From assembly GCF_008831285.2 (NCBI RefSeq), contig NC_045147.1, forward strand, positions 13,556,854-13,620,853: a DNA stretch of 64,000 bases, written 5' to 3'. The stretch comes from Nymphaea colorata (Eukaryota; Streptophyta; Magnoliopsida; Nymphaeales; Nymphaeaceae). The stretch's first letter is position 1. Each line of letters starts with the position of its first letter. Below the pieces are notes generated by a model. That model had not been told where the DNA came from and did not search any database. It was given only the letters and a program-made list of their open reading frames with translations. This document shows, piece after piece, positions 26,194 through 36,603 of the stretch. The position numbers were made by a program, and so were the translations under genes.

Positions 26194-27436
26194 CTCCGAC
26201 GGTGGGTCCGCCAGGTGCACTATGATTTCCAATCACTTAATCACCATCTTTTTAAGTTACTCAAATATTTCTCACAATATTAGATATCGGAGTAAACTTT
26301 TTGATGGGCCATTATAAATAAAGCACTGAAAATTTACAGCTGCAGTTAGATTACGACATTTTAGAAAAAGTTTAAAAAAAGAACTTGCAAAAGCATCATC
26401 CCAAACCACGGGCAAAATATGAAGGTTTTAACTCTGTTGTTGAGTTGATAGGATGTTACAGTGTTGAATAAAATAATTTTCCTACTTATTTAATAAAATC
26501 TGCAATTTTGGTAGTTGAGAATAAACTCATAAATTCAATTATAAGAAAGGCTACATGGAAATCCCAACCTAAGTTGGCAGATCTGAGATATTTTTTTGTG
26601 GGGTATATGTAATAAATGTGACGATGCCAAAAGGAAAATAGTGCATCCATATTTTAAAAAGCCAACTTAATTGTTCGTTGATGTTTTTAACATCATTTAT
26701 CTGTCAAAGATAGTCACTAATTTGCATCTTTTTCTCTTTTGACCATATGATTCTTTAAAATAACCTTTGGTGTACGCATAGAGCATCATATGTCCTCGAT
26801 GAGCGATGTTGTTTATGATGACGATGGTGTTATTATTGTAGAGATTAATTAACTTTTTAAAAATTAAAATAGCACCACATATTTTGAAAATTAAAGATGA
26901 ACAACAATATATATCTTCCTAGAAAAGGAAATTGAACTGCACGTGTAATCATCTATCTTGTTTGTTTAGCGACCACAATCATGCATAATCATCCTTTTTT
27001 CTTACTAAATAGATCTATAGAGTCAGAATGTCAGGAAAAGGAACCTCTGCCATGTTTGTTTCTAGTGCATTGAATCATATTTGTTGGCGGATTCGGCATC
27101 GAGAAGTTTCTTTTTTTTTTTTTTTTCCTTCTCAATTAACCACATAATATTTTCCTTGAGGGGAATCCTTGGGTAGCTGTATCTGATATCCAGGGCTACC
27201 AGACACATAGAACATTCAAATAATAACTGAAGCATTTTTATTTTTCAGATTGAAAGAATGCGACAGTATCAGAAAAATGTGGCCCACATTAAACTAGATG
27301 AAGCAGGGAACATCACAATATTATATAAGCCTACAAAACAGTCAGCAATCAAGTGGCGATTTCCTATGGGCGCAAGCCGCACAACTATTTCGTAATTTAG
27401 AATTCAAACACCTGCCAAGCTTCTTCAGAGAACATG
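26194..27436. other. Upstream DNA of COMT copy 4
   Basis: About 26270-27150 matches the DNA upstream of copy 1 (about 1880-3010). It then jumps to sequence matching about 3716-3920 (GTATCTGATATCCA...), so several hundred bases were lost in one unit or gained in the other. The block ends abruptly at the transposon starting near 27437. No gene is seen. Confidence 0.7.
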
Positions 27437-28368
27437 CGCCCGTTTGATTGTGGGGTTAAATTTCTTGGGGAGGGTGAAATGTGTATGGACCGGTGAAATT
27501 TCAAAGAGAGCGAGTGAAATTTCACCGGCTCGACGTTTTCCTCCAAAACGCCTCATTTCACCCCTCTCATCTTTCCTCCTCCTTCGCATTCATGCCTTCT
27601 CATCGTCGCACAGCCGCTCTCACCATCGCCGCTCCGCTAATCCACCTGTTTGCTTTCTCCCTTTCTCTCTTGCTCTTGCTAATGCCTTCCCTTTCTCCCT
27701 TTCTCTCTTACCCTAACTTGTTCTTCTCTGGCTTCTCACCTCACCGGCAGAGAAGGGGGATGTAGAGACAAGGCAGCATCCGCCACCGCCACAGTTGCCG
27801 CTCCTTCCCCTCTATTAATCTCTGCCCCGTGAGTCTCTCGATATCTCTCACGGCCTGTTCACCCTCTCTCTTCTTTTGATTTGGGCGATTTGGAGTTCTG
27901 ATTTGGGGGTGAACAGGCTGTAATCGATCTGCATTAAATTCTTCTTTTTTGCTGATTTGGGGGCTTTGCAGTAGTAAATATCATGATGTTGATATAAGTA
28001 TGCAATTGAATTGGTTTTTACAGAAATTCCCCATCGCCTTCCCTCCAGCTTTGGCTGCCTTGCTGCAAGTCTGCAATTGAAGAGCAGATGCTCTTCCTTT
28101 TCGTTTGCAGATCTACGTAAGTGACGCCTGATAGTCATTTGGAACCCTGGCTTTTTCATTGTACTATTCTGTGATGAGTTTGCCTTCCATAGCTATGTAA
28201 ACTGTCCAAGCAGGCTTGCAGTAGAGATTCTTTAACTGCCACATGCTACTCCACCAACCTTCACACAAATACATCTTTCTGAGCCTTGTCGAAACACTTG
28301 GGTTATATGCAGTGGTGGAAACAGTTTTTTTGGCTGAGGATCACATAGTCACCGGCCAGAGTCCTCTA

Positions 28369-28714
28369 TGTTGGGTAGTGGCCTTGAGCCCGATCCCTTT
28401 CCCTCTATAACTGCAAAGGAATTAAAACAGGAAATAAATCAAATATTAAAGTTTCCGTTTTAATTCTTACCATAAGTCTTCATGCCATAACCGTAGCTGG
28501 GATTTGGGGAAATCCTGAGAGGCGGTCTATAAAGCCCAGCCCCTATTCATCTAACAATAAGGTTGAGAAATCAACTACGCCTCTTAGAAGCAAACCCCCA
28601 AAACAATTTCTCTCTTGTTTCTTTCTTCCTCTCTTGCTCACAGGTCTTGCATTTGACACGCTGCTGCTGGTGGACCTACTTCACAGACGCCGTTCCGCTG
28701 CTCGAGGTTCAACA
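28369..28714 (+). repeat. 5' LTR of the Copia element, 346 bp
   Basis: Direct repeat of 35175-35538, beginning TGTTGGGTAGTGGCC and ending GAGGTTCAACA. It is immediately followed by the primer binding site and preceded by CTCTA. Confidence 0.95.
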
Positions 28715-28715
28715 T

Positions 28716-28727
28716 TGGTATCAGAGC
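28716..28727 (+). other. Primer binding site of the Copia element
   Basis: TGGTATCAGAGC, one base after the 5' LTR, is the standard plant Copia match to the 3' end of initiator tRNA-Met used to prime reverse transcription. Confidence 0.93.
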
Positions 28728-31126
28728 CATACTTGTCGAATTCCAGTAAGTGAAATTCGATCTTGATCTTTGTGGTGTCTGTGAAGATCATATTAACTGT
28801 GTGAGCATGCCAGTCGCCTCTGTATCATGCTGTTTTAAGCACTAGCATCTGAAAATAAATGCATGCTAGGCTATATTGATTTGAAGCATGAGAGCAAGAC
28901 AGCTCTTCGACTTCAAAATCTAGTAAGTACCTTCGAGCTTTGTTGGTACCTGTGAAGCATACAAAGACTCGTCCTACGCAGGCATGAATATCATCTGTAA
29001 TAAGTAGGAAGCATACTAGATGATAATATTGATCAAATTAGACATTCATGAAGCATGCTCAAGTTAGAAAGTTTACATAGAGTTATGTTACGCTCTGCTC
29101 TATGGCTGTTTTCTTGTACCCCTGTGTCCCAAGGGGACAGATTCTGAAACCATCTCTGGCCTAAGCATGTACAACGTTAAGTTTTTTTTTAACAGTCTTT
29201 CAAAACTGTTTTGACTCTCAACAAGGGTCTGGCCAGAACTCGCACAGGAGCAATTTTTTTGAGGAAAGCCCTGAGAACGAAAATAAGAAAGAGATGGGAT
29301 TACCTCCGTATTGTCCTCTGCGTTTTTTTTTAAGGGGCCTGTGACAAATATCCTTTAAACCGACTCTCTAGTTCCCTCTGTCGCCGCGACAGAGCAAGAT
29401 CAAAGGGGCAAACTGTTGCCCACGCCGGAAGGGAGAGATCGTCCTCTTCCCGTGAGCACCAACGCGAGGGTTCCTCTCCACCAACCGATCGACGCCGTCA
29501 GCCTATATGCAATTCTACATGAAATCTCCTTTCACTTAAGTGACGTCTGGCTTTTTGTGATGCCTGTAATATGCACATAAAAAAAAAAAACATCGTCAAT
29601 GTCCTTGAGCATGCAAGATTACCAAGATTATGACGATTTGCTGTTCTAGATCTTGGCATTTGAACTTAATCGTAGGCTTTGGAAAAATCACAACCTGTTT
29701 ACCCTCAACGAGGGGAAGGAAAAACCAAGTCGGGGGTTCTGAGAAAAGGGAATCAGAATCCTCATAGAAATCACCTGCCACCTGAGCGACAGATTGCCGG
29801 CTCTACCATGTAGTTGGAGGAGCCTACGTTGTTTCTCTCTTCCGTCGCAGCTGTAGATCCCGTCGCTGCTCCATTTCTGACCGACTCTAAAACCCATAAA
29901 CTCCTCTGTCACTGCCGGCAGAAACGAAGAGGAGGTTGCCGGTCAATGCACCCAACAGAAAGGGTTCATTAGGTGCAGATGCTCACCAGTCGTCTCCCTC
30001 GAGTTGATAACAGACAGACGCGCGCCAGCCATCGTCCTCGCCGCGACCCTAAACCCCAATCTAGTGGGAAAGGGCTTCCTCGCTGCCCGTCGGACAGCCA
30101 CTCCGGGCATCTTCCTCGCAATAGGAAGCAGAGGACGTCGCTATCCTCACAGCAGCGGCGGTGTTGGTGTGAGCAGTGACGGCGACGGAAGTGTGGCGGG
30201 CGAAACCCTAGCGAAGAAAGTTCGAGAGAAGAGAGAGAAATGGTGCAGACAAAATGAGGAAGAAAAACGGTCGGACTGAATTTATACTAAAAAGCAAAAA
30301 TTACGAAAACTGTCCATCATTTTTGTCTGTTTTCAAAAAAAAAAAAAAAAAAAAACTGTCAAATTTCTTGACAATTAAAGTCTAAAACTTTTGCTAAAAA
30401 AAACTTTTTCAAAAAGAAGCTTGCGAAATTTAAATTCAGCAGGAATTTAATACGAAATTGCGTGGTGGTACCCTCCAAGTTCTCATAAATTGCTAAAAGA
30501 GGGTTACAGTAAATTGTTTTGCAATTTTGGCGAAAAATAGAGATTTTTATGCATCTATAGTATGGTTGAACGTCATTGAGGTTTGGATCCATGTAGGTTG
30601 AACATATTCTAATTGGATTTGAATCTGGATCATCTTTATCTGTTTAAATGCATATTATCTCGAGTGGTGATATCATTATGTGTGGATACATTGGTAAGGT
30701 CTGAATCTATAAAATTAGTTGGATTCTTGCTTTAGATCAGATTAAGATCTATATTCGTATGCAGTTTGAATCATGACATATAGTTTGGATATTGGTTAAA
30801 AATATCGTTTACATTGATTCAATTATATATTATCATATTTGCCTTTTGGATCCAATAATATTGCAATATTTGTTATCCCTCTATATTCAAATCATTTTAG
30901 GGTGCTACTATTAGGGATTTCCTGACATGATATTGCTTCTTGATTATTGTACTTTGCTTGCCATTATAAACTAATTTAGAAATGACTTTAAGAGTGGGAG
31001 CCTCTGAACTAGCTAAGACTGAAAAACTCAGTGGAAATAATTTTCATGCATGGAAACGTAGGATCATGTTGGCCTTAACTTTAGAAAGACTGATTTATGT
31101 GATCAACAAGCCCTTTCCTAACCATC

Positions 31127-34100
31127 ATGTTAACATTCATGGAAGATGATCTGATCAGAGTGTTTGAAGACTGTCCAACAGCAAAAGATATGTTAGATAG
31201 TATTTCATCCAAATTCAACACCACTACTACTATGCATGTTCAATTATTGCTAGAACAGTATACCTCATATAAAATGAAGGAATCAGATAAAGTTGTTGAC
31301 CATGTTAACAAAATGTTGGTCATGGCTAAGGACGTAGCAGTAGTTGGAAATGTGATATCTGATAACATGCAAATATGCACCATTCTGAATAGTTTACCAT
31401 CTTCTTGGGATATGGCTGTCACAGCGTTGAGTCTTCAATTTGACACTTTGAATCTAGAGAAACTCCCTATACAATTAGCTATTCAGCAAGAACGTTTGAC
31501 CAAGAGAAATGATGTAGAACTTATGAATGTTCAAGAAAAACCAACAAATCTTGTGCCTATAAGGTCTAAAGACTTTAAAAAGAAAAACAATGGCAAGTTC
31601 AAAGGAAATTTTGCAGGAACTCCAAGAACTCAAGGAACTGTAGTGAAATGCTACAGATGTGGGAAGCCTGGACACATCAAGAAGAACTGCAGGACAAAAT
31701 TCTCGAACAAGAAAGACAATATGAGTCAGAACAATAAAAACAAAGAAAAAGAACATGAGGACTACAATGAAGAAGTTATTTGTGTTGTGTCAGAGTGCTT
31801 GTTTGCAGATGGAGATCTAACTGGTTGGTGGGTTGATTCGAGAGCTACACGTCACATTGCAAAAACAAAAGAAGGCATGATTCGTATGGAAAACCAAAGT
31901 TCAGGAATGCAAAAAGTTTATATGGGTAACAACTCATACTGTGATGTAATGGGAGTTGGGACATATCGACTGAATGTTGGGGGTACTAGTGTCATTCTTA
32001 CTGAAGTCTTGTATGTTCCCTCCATGCGAAGGAATTTAGTGTCAGTCCCTACTTTGACTGGAAAAGGTTTTGAAGTTCGTTTTGTTCCAGGGAAAGTTAC
32101 AGTGGGAAAACATGGAATGACCATGTTTGACGGAAAATATGTTAAAGAACATGGTATGTTCAAACTCAATGAAATGAATAAATCTTCTGGTTCTGCTTAT
32201 TTTGATTGTGCGATGAATGTGAGTACAAATCTATGGCACGAAAGATTAGGCCATGTAAGCATCAACAAGATGAAGATTTTAGCACAACAGGGTATTATAC
32301 CTGACATTAAAGCAAATGATTTCACGAAATGTGAGGTGTGTTTATATGGAAAGATGACAAGAAAACTCTTTCCATCTGAAGTAATTCGGGCCACTGATCT
32401 ATTGGAAATAATCCACACCGACATTTGTGGACCTTTTAGAGTCCAAACACTTGGTGGAAAGTTATATTTTATAACTTTTATTGATGACTTTTCAAGATTT
32501 GGATATATTTATCTAATTAGATATAAGTCAGAAACACTTGAAAAATTCAAGGAATATAAATCTGAAGTCGAGAGACAACTTGGGAAAGACATCAAGGTTA
32601 TAAGGTCTGATCGAGGAGGTGAATATACATCAAATGAATTCCTCGAACACTGCAAAGACCTTGGAATTAATAGGCAAAGAACAATGCCTAGGACACCGCA
32701 GCAAAATGGTGTCGCTGAGAGGTGTAACAGAACCCTCTTGAACATGGTGAGATCCATGTTGGTAGGTGCACAATTACCCAAAGTTTTTTGGGGAGAGGCT
32801 GTGTTAACAGCCATGTATACTATTAATCGAGTGTCCTGCAAGGCAGTCCCAACCACTCCTTATGAGAGATGGACTGGTGTGAAACCAGACTTAAGACATT
32901 TCAAGAGATGGGGATCTGTAGTACATGTAAAAGTTTTAGATCCAAAAATGGATAAACTGGATAACAGATCAGTAAGATGTGTGTTTATTGGATATCCAAA
33001 AGAATCCAAAGGCTACAGATTATATCACTCTACTATGGGTCTCATAAAAGGTAGAGATGTGGAGTTCCTTGAAAAACTAAATAACAATGATAGTAATCCA
33101 GTGAAAGATCATAACGATCTACTGGAGGATCTAATTTATTCAGATGATCAGTCTGGCAAAGAACCGACTGGAGTACAGTTTGGTAATGAACCAACTGTGG
33201 ATCAGTTTGGCAATGAACCAATTGAGCAAGAATTGATTGGAGTACAGTTTGGTAATGAACCAACTGTGGATCAGTTTGGCAATGAACCGACTGGAGATCA
33301 GTTTGGTAATGAACCAACTGAGCATGAAATGCCTGGTGTACAGTCTGGTAATGAACCGACTGGGGAACAGTTAGGCAATGAACCAACTGATACAAATAAC
33401 TTATCAAATCAGACTTTGTTAGGTCGTAAAAGACCTAGGGCTCCACCTTCATATTTGAGTGATTATTATGTATATCTTGCAGAGGAGCTATGCTGTTTAG
33501 CAGATATTGACGAAATGTACAATCTGACATATGACGATGTGATAAATTCGCATGAATCATCAGATTGGGTAAACGCTATGGATGAGGAAATTGAATCCAT
33601 AGAAAAGAATAAAGTCTGGGAATTAGTAGATCTTCCTAATGACAGAAAACCCATTGGATGTAAATGGGTGCTAAGGAAGAAATATAAAGCTGACGGATTA
33701 GTCGAAAAATTCAAAGTCAGACTGGTAGCGAAAGGTTTTTCCCAAAAGGAAGGAATTGATTATTCAGAGACTTATTCGTCAATTGCAAAGTTTGCTTCGA
33801 TCAGAATAATTTTGGCTATTGCGGCTTTCTATGACTTAGATATTTGTCAGATGGATGTAAAGACTGCTTTTCTGAATGGTGAGTTGAAAGAAACTATATA
33901 TATGACTCAACCATCAGGATATGTCATCAAGGAAAAAGAAGACAAAGTGTACAAGTTGAATAAATCGTTGTATGGACTGAAACAGTCTCCTAGACAATGG
34001 TATTTTGCTTTTCACAAAGCAATTACAAAACTTGGGTTCGTTGCAAACCAACTGGATCACTGTGTGTATGTTTGGAAAAGTGGGAGTTTTTTCTATATTC

Positions 34101-35023
34101 TATCATTATATGTTGATGACATATTACTAACTGGAAATGATAACGACATGATTGTCAAAACGAAGACTTGGCTGAACAAAAACTTCGAAATGAAGGACTT
34201 GGGTGAAGCTTCATACATATTAGGAATAAAGATCACTCGAGATAGAGACTCAAGAATTCTGAGTTTGAGCCAAGAACGATATATTGATTATATCTTAAAG
34301 AAATTTCGAATGCAAGATTGCGAACCAATCGGAACTCCTATAGCTAAAGGAGCAAATTTAAGCAGGAACGATTGTCCTGGAGAAGAACAACAGAAATTAC
34401 ATGTTCCTTATGCACAGGCTGTTGGTAGTCTAATGTATCTAATGTTGTGTACCAGACCTGACATATGTTTTCCTATCGGTCTGGTAAGTCGTTATCAAAG
34501 TAATCCTGGGTGGCCACATTGGCAAGCAGTCAAAAGGATTTTTCAGTATATTAAAGGAACAAAGAGACTAAAATTGTCCTATCAAGCTGATGAGCTGACC
34601 ATAGTTGGCTATTCATATGCGGATTTTGCAGGATGCAAAGATGATAGTAAGTCTACATCTGGTTATGTATTCCTCTTTGGAGGTGGAGCGATAGCTTGGT
34701 CCTGTAAGAAACAGGGATGTGTTATTCAACACACACAAGAAGCAGAATATGTAGCATGTAATGTTGCTACCACATTTGCTGTCTGGATAAATCGGTTCTT
34801 AAAAGACTTGAAATTAGATCTTGATCATGAACCAGTTCAACTATATTGTGATAATCAGGCAGCAATATCACTTATGAAAAATGGAGCTGTGAGCTCGAAG
34901 AGTAAACATATAATGGTGAAATACCATTATGTTCATGAAATGATTGAAAAAAATGAAATCTCAGTTGAATACATGCCTACCAATGACATGGTAGCAGATC
35001 CCCTTACCAAGGGAATTTCATAA
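31127..35023 (+). CDS. Copia polyprotein frame (gag-protease-integrase-RT-RNase H)
   Basis: One open frame of 1298 codons. In order it carries a UBN2-type gag region, a CCHC zinc knuckle (CYRCGKPGHIKKNC), the aspartic protease region near residue 236, the GAG-pre-integrase motif (LWHERLGH), the integrase core (HTDICGPF ... FIDDFSRF), a linker with a short peptide repeat, the reverse transcriptase (KWVLRKKYKADG, then YVDDILLTG) and RNase H (YADFAGCKDDSKSTSGY). The order integrase before RT defines Copia. This belongs to the mobile element, not to the host. Confidence 0.95.
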   Translation: MLTFMEDDLIRVFEDCPTAKDMLDSISSKFNTTTTMHVQLLLEQYTSYKMKESDKVVDHVNKMLVMAKDVAVVGNVISDNMQICTILNSLPSSWDMAVTALSLQFDTLNLEKLPIQLAIQQERLTKRNDVELMNVQEKPTNLVPIRSKDFKKKNNGKFKGNFAGTPRTQGTVVKCYRCGKPGHIKKNCRTKFSNKKDNMSQNNKNKEKEHEDYNEEVICVVSECLFADGDLTGWWVDSRATRHIAKTKEGMIRMENQSSGMQKVYMGNNSYCDVMGVGTYRLNVGGTSVILTEVLYVPSMRRNLVSVPTLTGKGFEVRFVPGKVTVGKHGMTMFDGKYVKEHGMFKLNEMNKSSGSAYFDCAMNVSTNLWHERLGHVSINKMKILAQQGIIPDIKANDFTKCEVCLYGKMTRKLFPSEVIRATDLLEIIHTDICGPFRVQTLGGKLYFITFIDDFSRFGYIYLIRYKSETLEKFKEYKSEVERQLGKDIKVIRSDRGGEYTSNEFLEHCKDLGINRQRTMPRTPQQNGVAERCNRTLLNMVRSMLVGAQLPKVFWGEAVLTAMYTINRVSCKAVPTTPYERWTGVKPDLRHFKRWGSVVHVKVLDPKMDKLDNRSVRCVFIGYPKESKGYRLYHSTMGLIKGRDVEFLEKLNNNDSNPVKDHNDLLEDLIYSDDQSGKEPTGVQFGNEPTVDQFGNEPIEQELIGVQFGNEPTVDQFGNEPTGDQFGNEPTEHEMPGVQSGNEPTGEQLGNEPTDTNNLSNQTLLGRKRPRAPPSYLSDYYVYLAEELCCLADIDEMYNLTYDDVINSHESSDWVNAMDEEIESIEKNKVWELVDLPNDRKPIGCKWVLRKKYKADGLVEKFKVRLVAKGFSQKEGIDYSETYSSIAKFASIRIILAIAAFYDLDICQMDVKTAFLNGELKETIYMTQPSGYVIKEKEDKVYKLNKSLYGLKQSPRQWYFAFHKAITKLGFVANQLDHCVYVWKSGSFFYILSLYVDDILLTGNDNDMIVKTKTWLNKNFEMKDLGEASYILGIKITRDRDSRILSLSQERYIDYILKKFRMQDCEPIGTPIAKGANLSRNDCPGEEQQKLHVPYAQAVGSLMYLMLCTRPDICFPIGLVSRYQSNPGWPHWQAVKRIFQYIKGTKRLKLSYQADELTIVGYSYADFAGCKDDSKSTSGYVFLFGGGAIAWSCKKQGCVIQHTQEAEYVACNVATTFAVWINRFLKDLKLDLDHEPVQLYCDNQAAISLMKNGAVSSKSKHIMVKYHYVHEMIEKNEISVEYMPTNDMVADPLTKGIS
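33150..33400 (+). repeat. In-frame short repeat in the Copia integrase-RT linker
   Basis: A degenerate unit of 24-36 nt encoding variants of QFGNEPT occurs about ten times in succession, between integrase and reverse transcriptase. The reading frame runs through it. Such linkers are normally low-complexity and variable in Copia elements. Confidence 0.85.
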
Positions 35024-35174
35024 GACTTGTTTACCAAGCATGTAGCCCATATGGGGTTGAGATATATTTGAAAAGTTGTGATGGACAAACCAATGATGGA
35101 AAACCTCGTAACTTAGAAACAGAAAACCCACATAAAGTGGAAGCAAACTGTCGGTCTCATGGCCAAGTGGGATA

Positions 35175-35538
35175 TGTTGGGTAGTGGCCTTGAGCCCGAT
35201 CCCTTTCCCTCTATAACTGCAAAGGAGATTCTGCAGTTATGGAATTAAAACAGGAAATAAATCAAATATTAAAGTTTCCGTTTTAATTCTTACCATAAGT
35301 CTTCATGCCATAACCGTAGCTGGGATTTGGGGAAATCCTGAGAGGCGGTCTATAAAGCCCAGCCCCTATTCATCTAACAATAAGGTTGAGAAATCAACTG
35401 CGCCTCTTAGAAGCAAACCCCCAAAACCAATTTCTCTCTTGTTTCTTTCTTCCTCTCTTGCTCACAGGTCTTGCATTTGACACACTGCTGCTGGTGGACC
35501 TACTTCACAGACGCCGTTCCGCTGCTCGAGGTTCAACA
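35175..35538 (+). repeat. 3' LTR of the Copia element, 364 bp
   Basis: Direct repeat of 28369-28714, nearly identical and slightly longer. It is followed by the CTCTA target duplication. Confidence 0.95.
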
Positions 35539-36603
35539 CTCTATTGGTAACCAAACTAGTCAAATTTCAGCATTTCAATTGTAAGAGTAAGAAATTGAGC
35601 TCTGTAAGGACCAGTAAGCTCTCTAGTTTGCACCTTTGGAATGCCATGATATTCACTTTTCAATGCAGTGGAATTGAGCTCAGCAAAATTATGCTGGGGA
35701 TCCAATTTTATACGTGTTTAGTAGTAAATAAACCTCAACAAGTGATTGAAAGGTTTGCTTTCATTTTTGAGGACGGATTCTGTAACAATGATTGCTGCAA
35801 ATGGAAATAAACAGTCTCTGGTTTCTTTGCTTATCCTAGTTGCTGCTTTTGTTTATGCATGTCAAGGACGATCAGTGGAATTGAACTCAATTTTTAGAAT
35901 TGTTGTTTGAAGTGCTCAAGTTAGGAATCATTGTTTGAAGTGCTCTCTTCATTTTTCTACCATGTGCATCAAACAGGATTAAATTTACCATGTTAAATTC
36001 TTCCTATATATCAAACATAGTTAAATTTACCACGTTAAATTTTTTTTGAGCATGAAACAAGCCTCAAATTGGAAGATGAAAAATTTCATCCTATAAATTT
36101 TTCTGAAAAAATTTATCATAGTAAATTTACCAGATTAAATTCTTTTTGTGCAATCAAATGATGCGTTAAGGAAAAAAAGATCATAATCATGCTATACTTT
36201 TAAGTATGTATTAAACACAATATTCCTTTCGTGTGTACGCAAATCCGCCTTTGCCTTGGAAACAACAAATTGGTGTTTGTCTGACATTATGTCAAATCAA
36301 AAAATGAACCTTAAACCCACAATCTAAAATTTAGAAGGCCTTTTGAGTTTGAATTGTTTCCTGATTGTCTTAATTTCACAAAATTGAAGCTCAAGCGAGA
36401 TCTAGACACAGAACTAGCTACAACTGAGTAAATCACAGTAGGTTTTAATATGTTTTGGGCCCTTGTTTAAACAACATATTACATATTGCATAGAAGTGCT
36501 CCTTTTAACTTCAATTTCGGATAAAAACCCATCTCCACAAAAGAAACAGAGCAGCAAACACAAAAGGTAAGGTAAGAGAACTCAAAGACACCCCCCTTCC
36601 TGA

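Larger units (their letters stand above)
28369..35538 (+). mobile_element. Copia LTR retrotransposon, nearly whole, young
   Basis: A full-length Ty1/Copia element of 7170 bp. It has two LTRs starting TGTTGGGTAG and ending TTCAACA, a 5-bp target duplication CTCTA on both sides (28364-28368 and 35539-35543), an initiator-tRNA-Met-type primer binding site, a long leader of about 2.2 kb, and one long polyprotein frame in the order gag, protease, integrase, reverse transcriptase, RNase H. It looks almost whole, with about one break. The LTRs are nearly identical apart from one short length difference, so the insertion is recent. It lies inside an older DNA transposon. Confidence 0.95.
27437..36171. 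mobile_element. Second member of the 1.56-kb PIF/Harbinger-like family, inverted and split by a Copia element
   Basis: The left end (CGCCCGTTTGATTGTGGGG...) matches the reverse complement of the right end of the 10750-12305 element, including the shared TCCTCCTTCGCATTC stretch and CTCTCACCATCGC. The right end (about 35940-36171), reverse-complemented, matches that element's left end (GGTAAATTTAC, GGATGAAATTTTTC, CCAAT-TGAGGC). Subtracting the 7.2-kb Copia insertion leaves about 1.56 kb, the same length. The flanks do not give a clean target duplication: paralogous units read AACATGTAGCTTATATAAGG here, and part of that is lost at the left edge. TTA follows the right end. Confidence 0.7.

Noticed and set aside
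29596-30279. Frames in the long leader of the Copia element
   Set aside because: No recognisable domain; the region precedes gag and is GC-biased noncoding leader.
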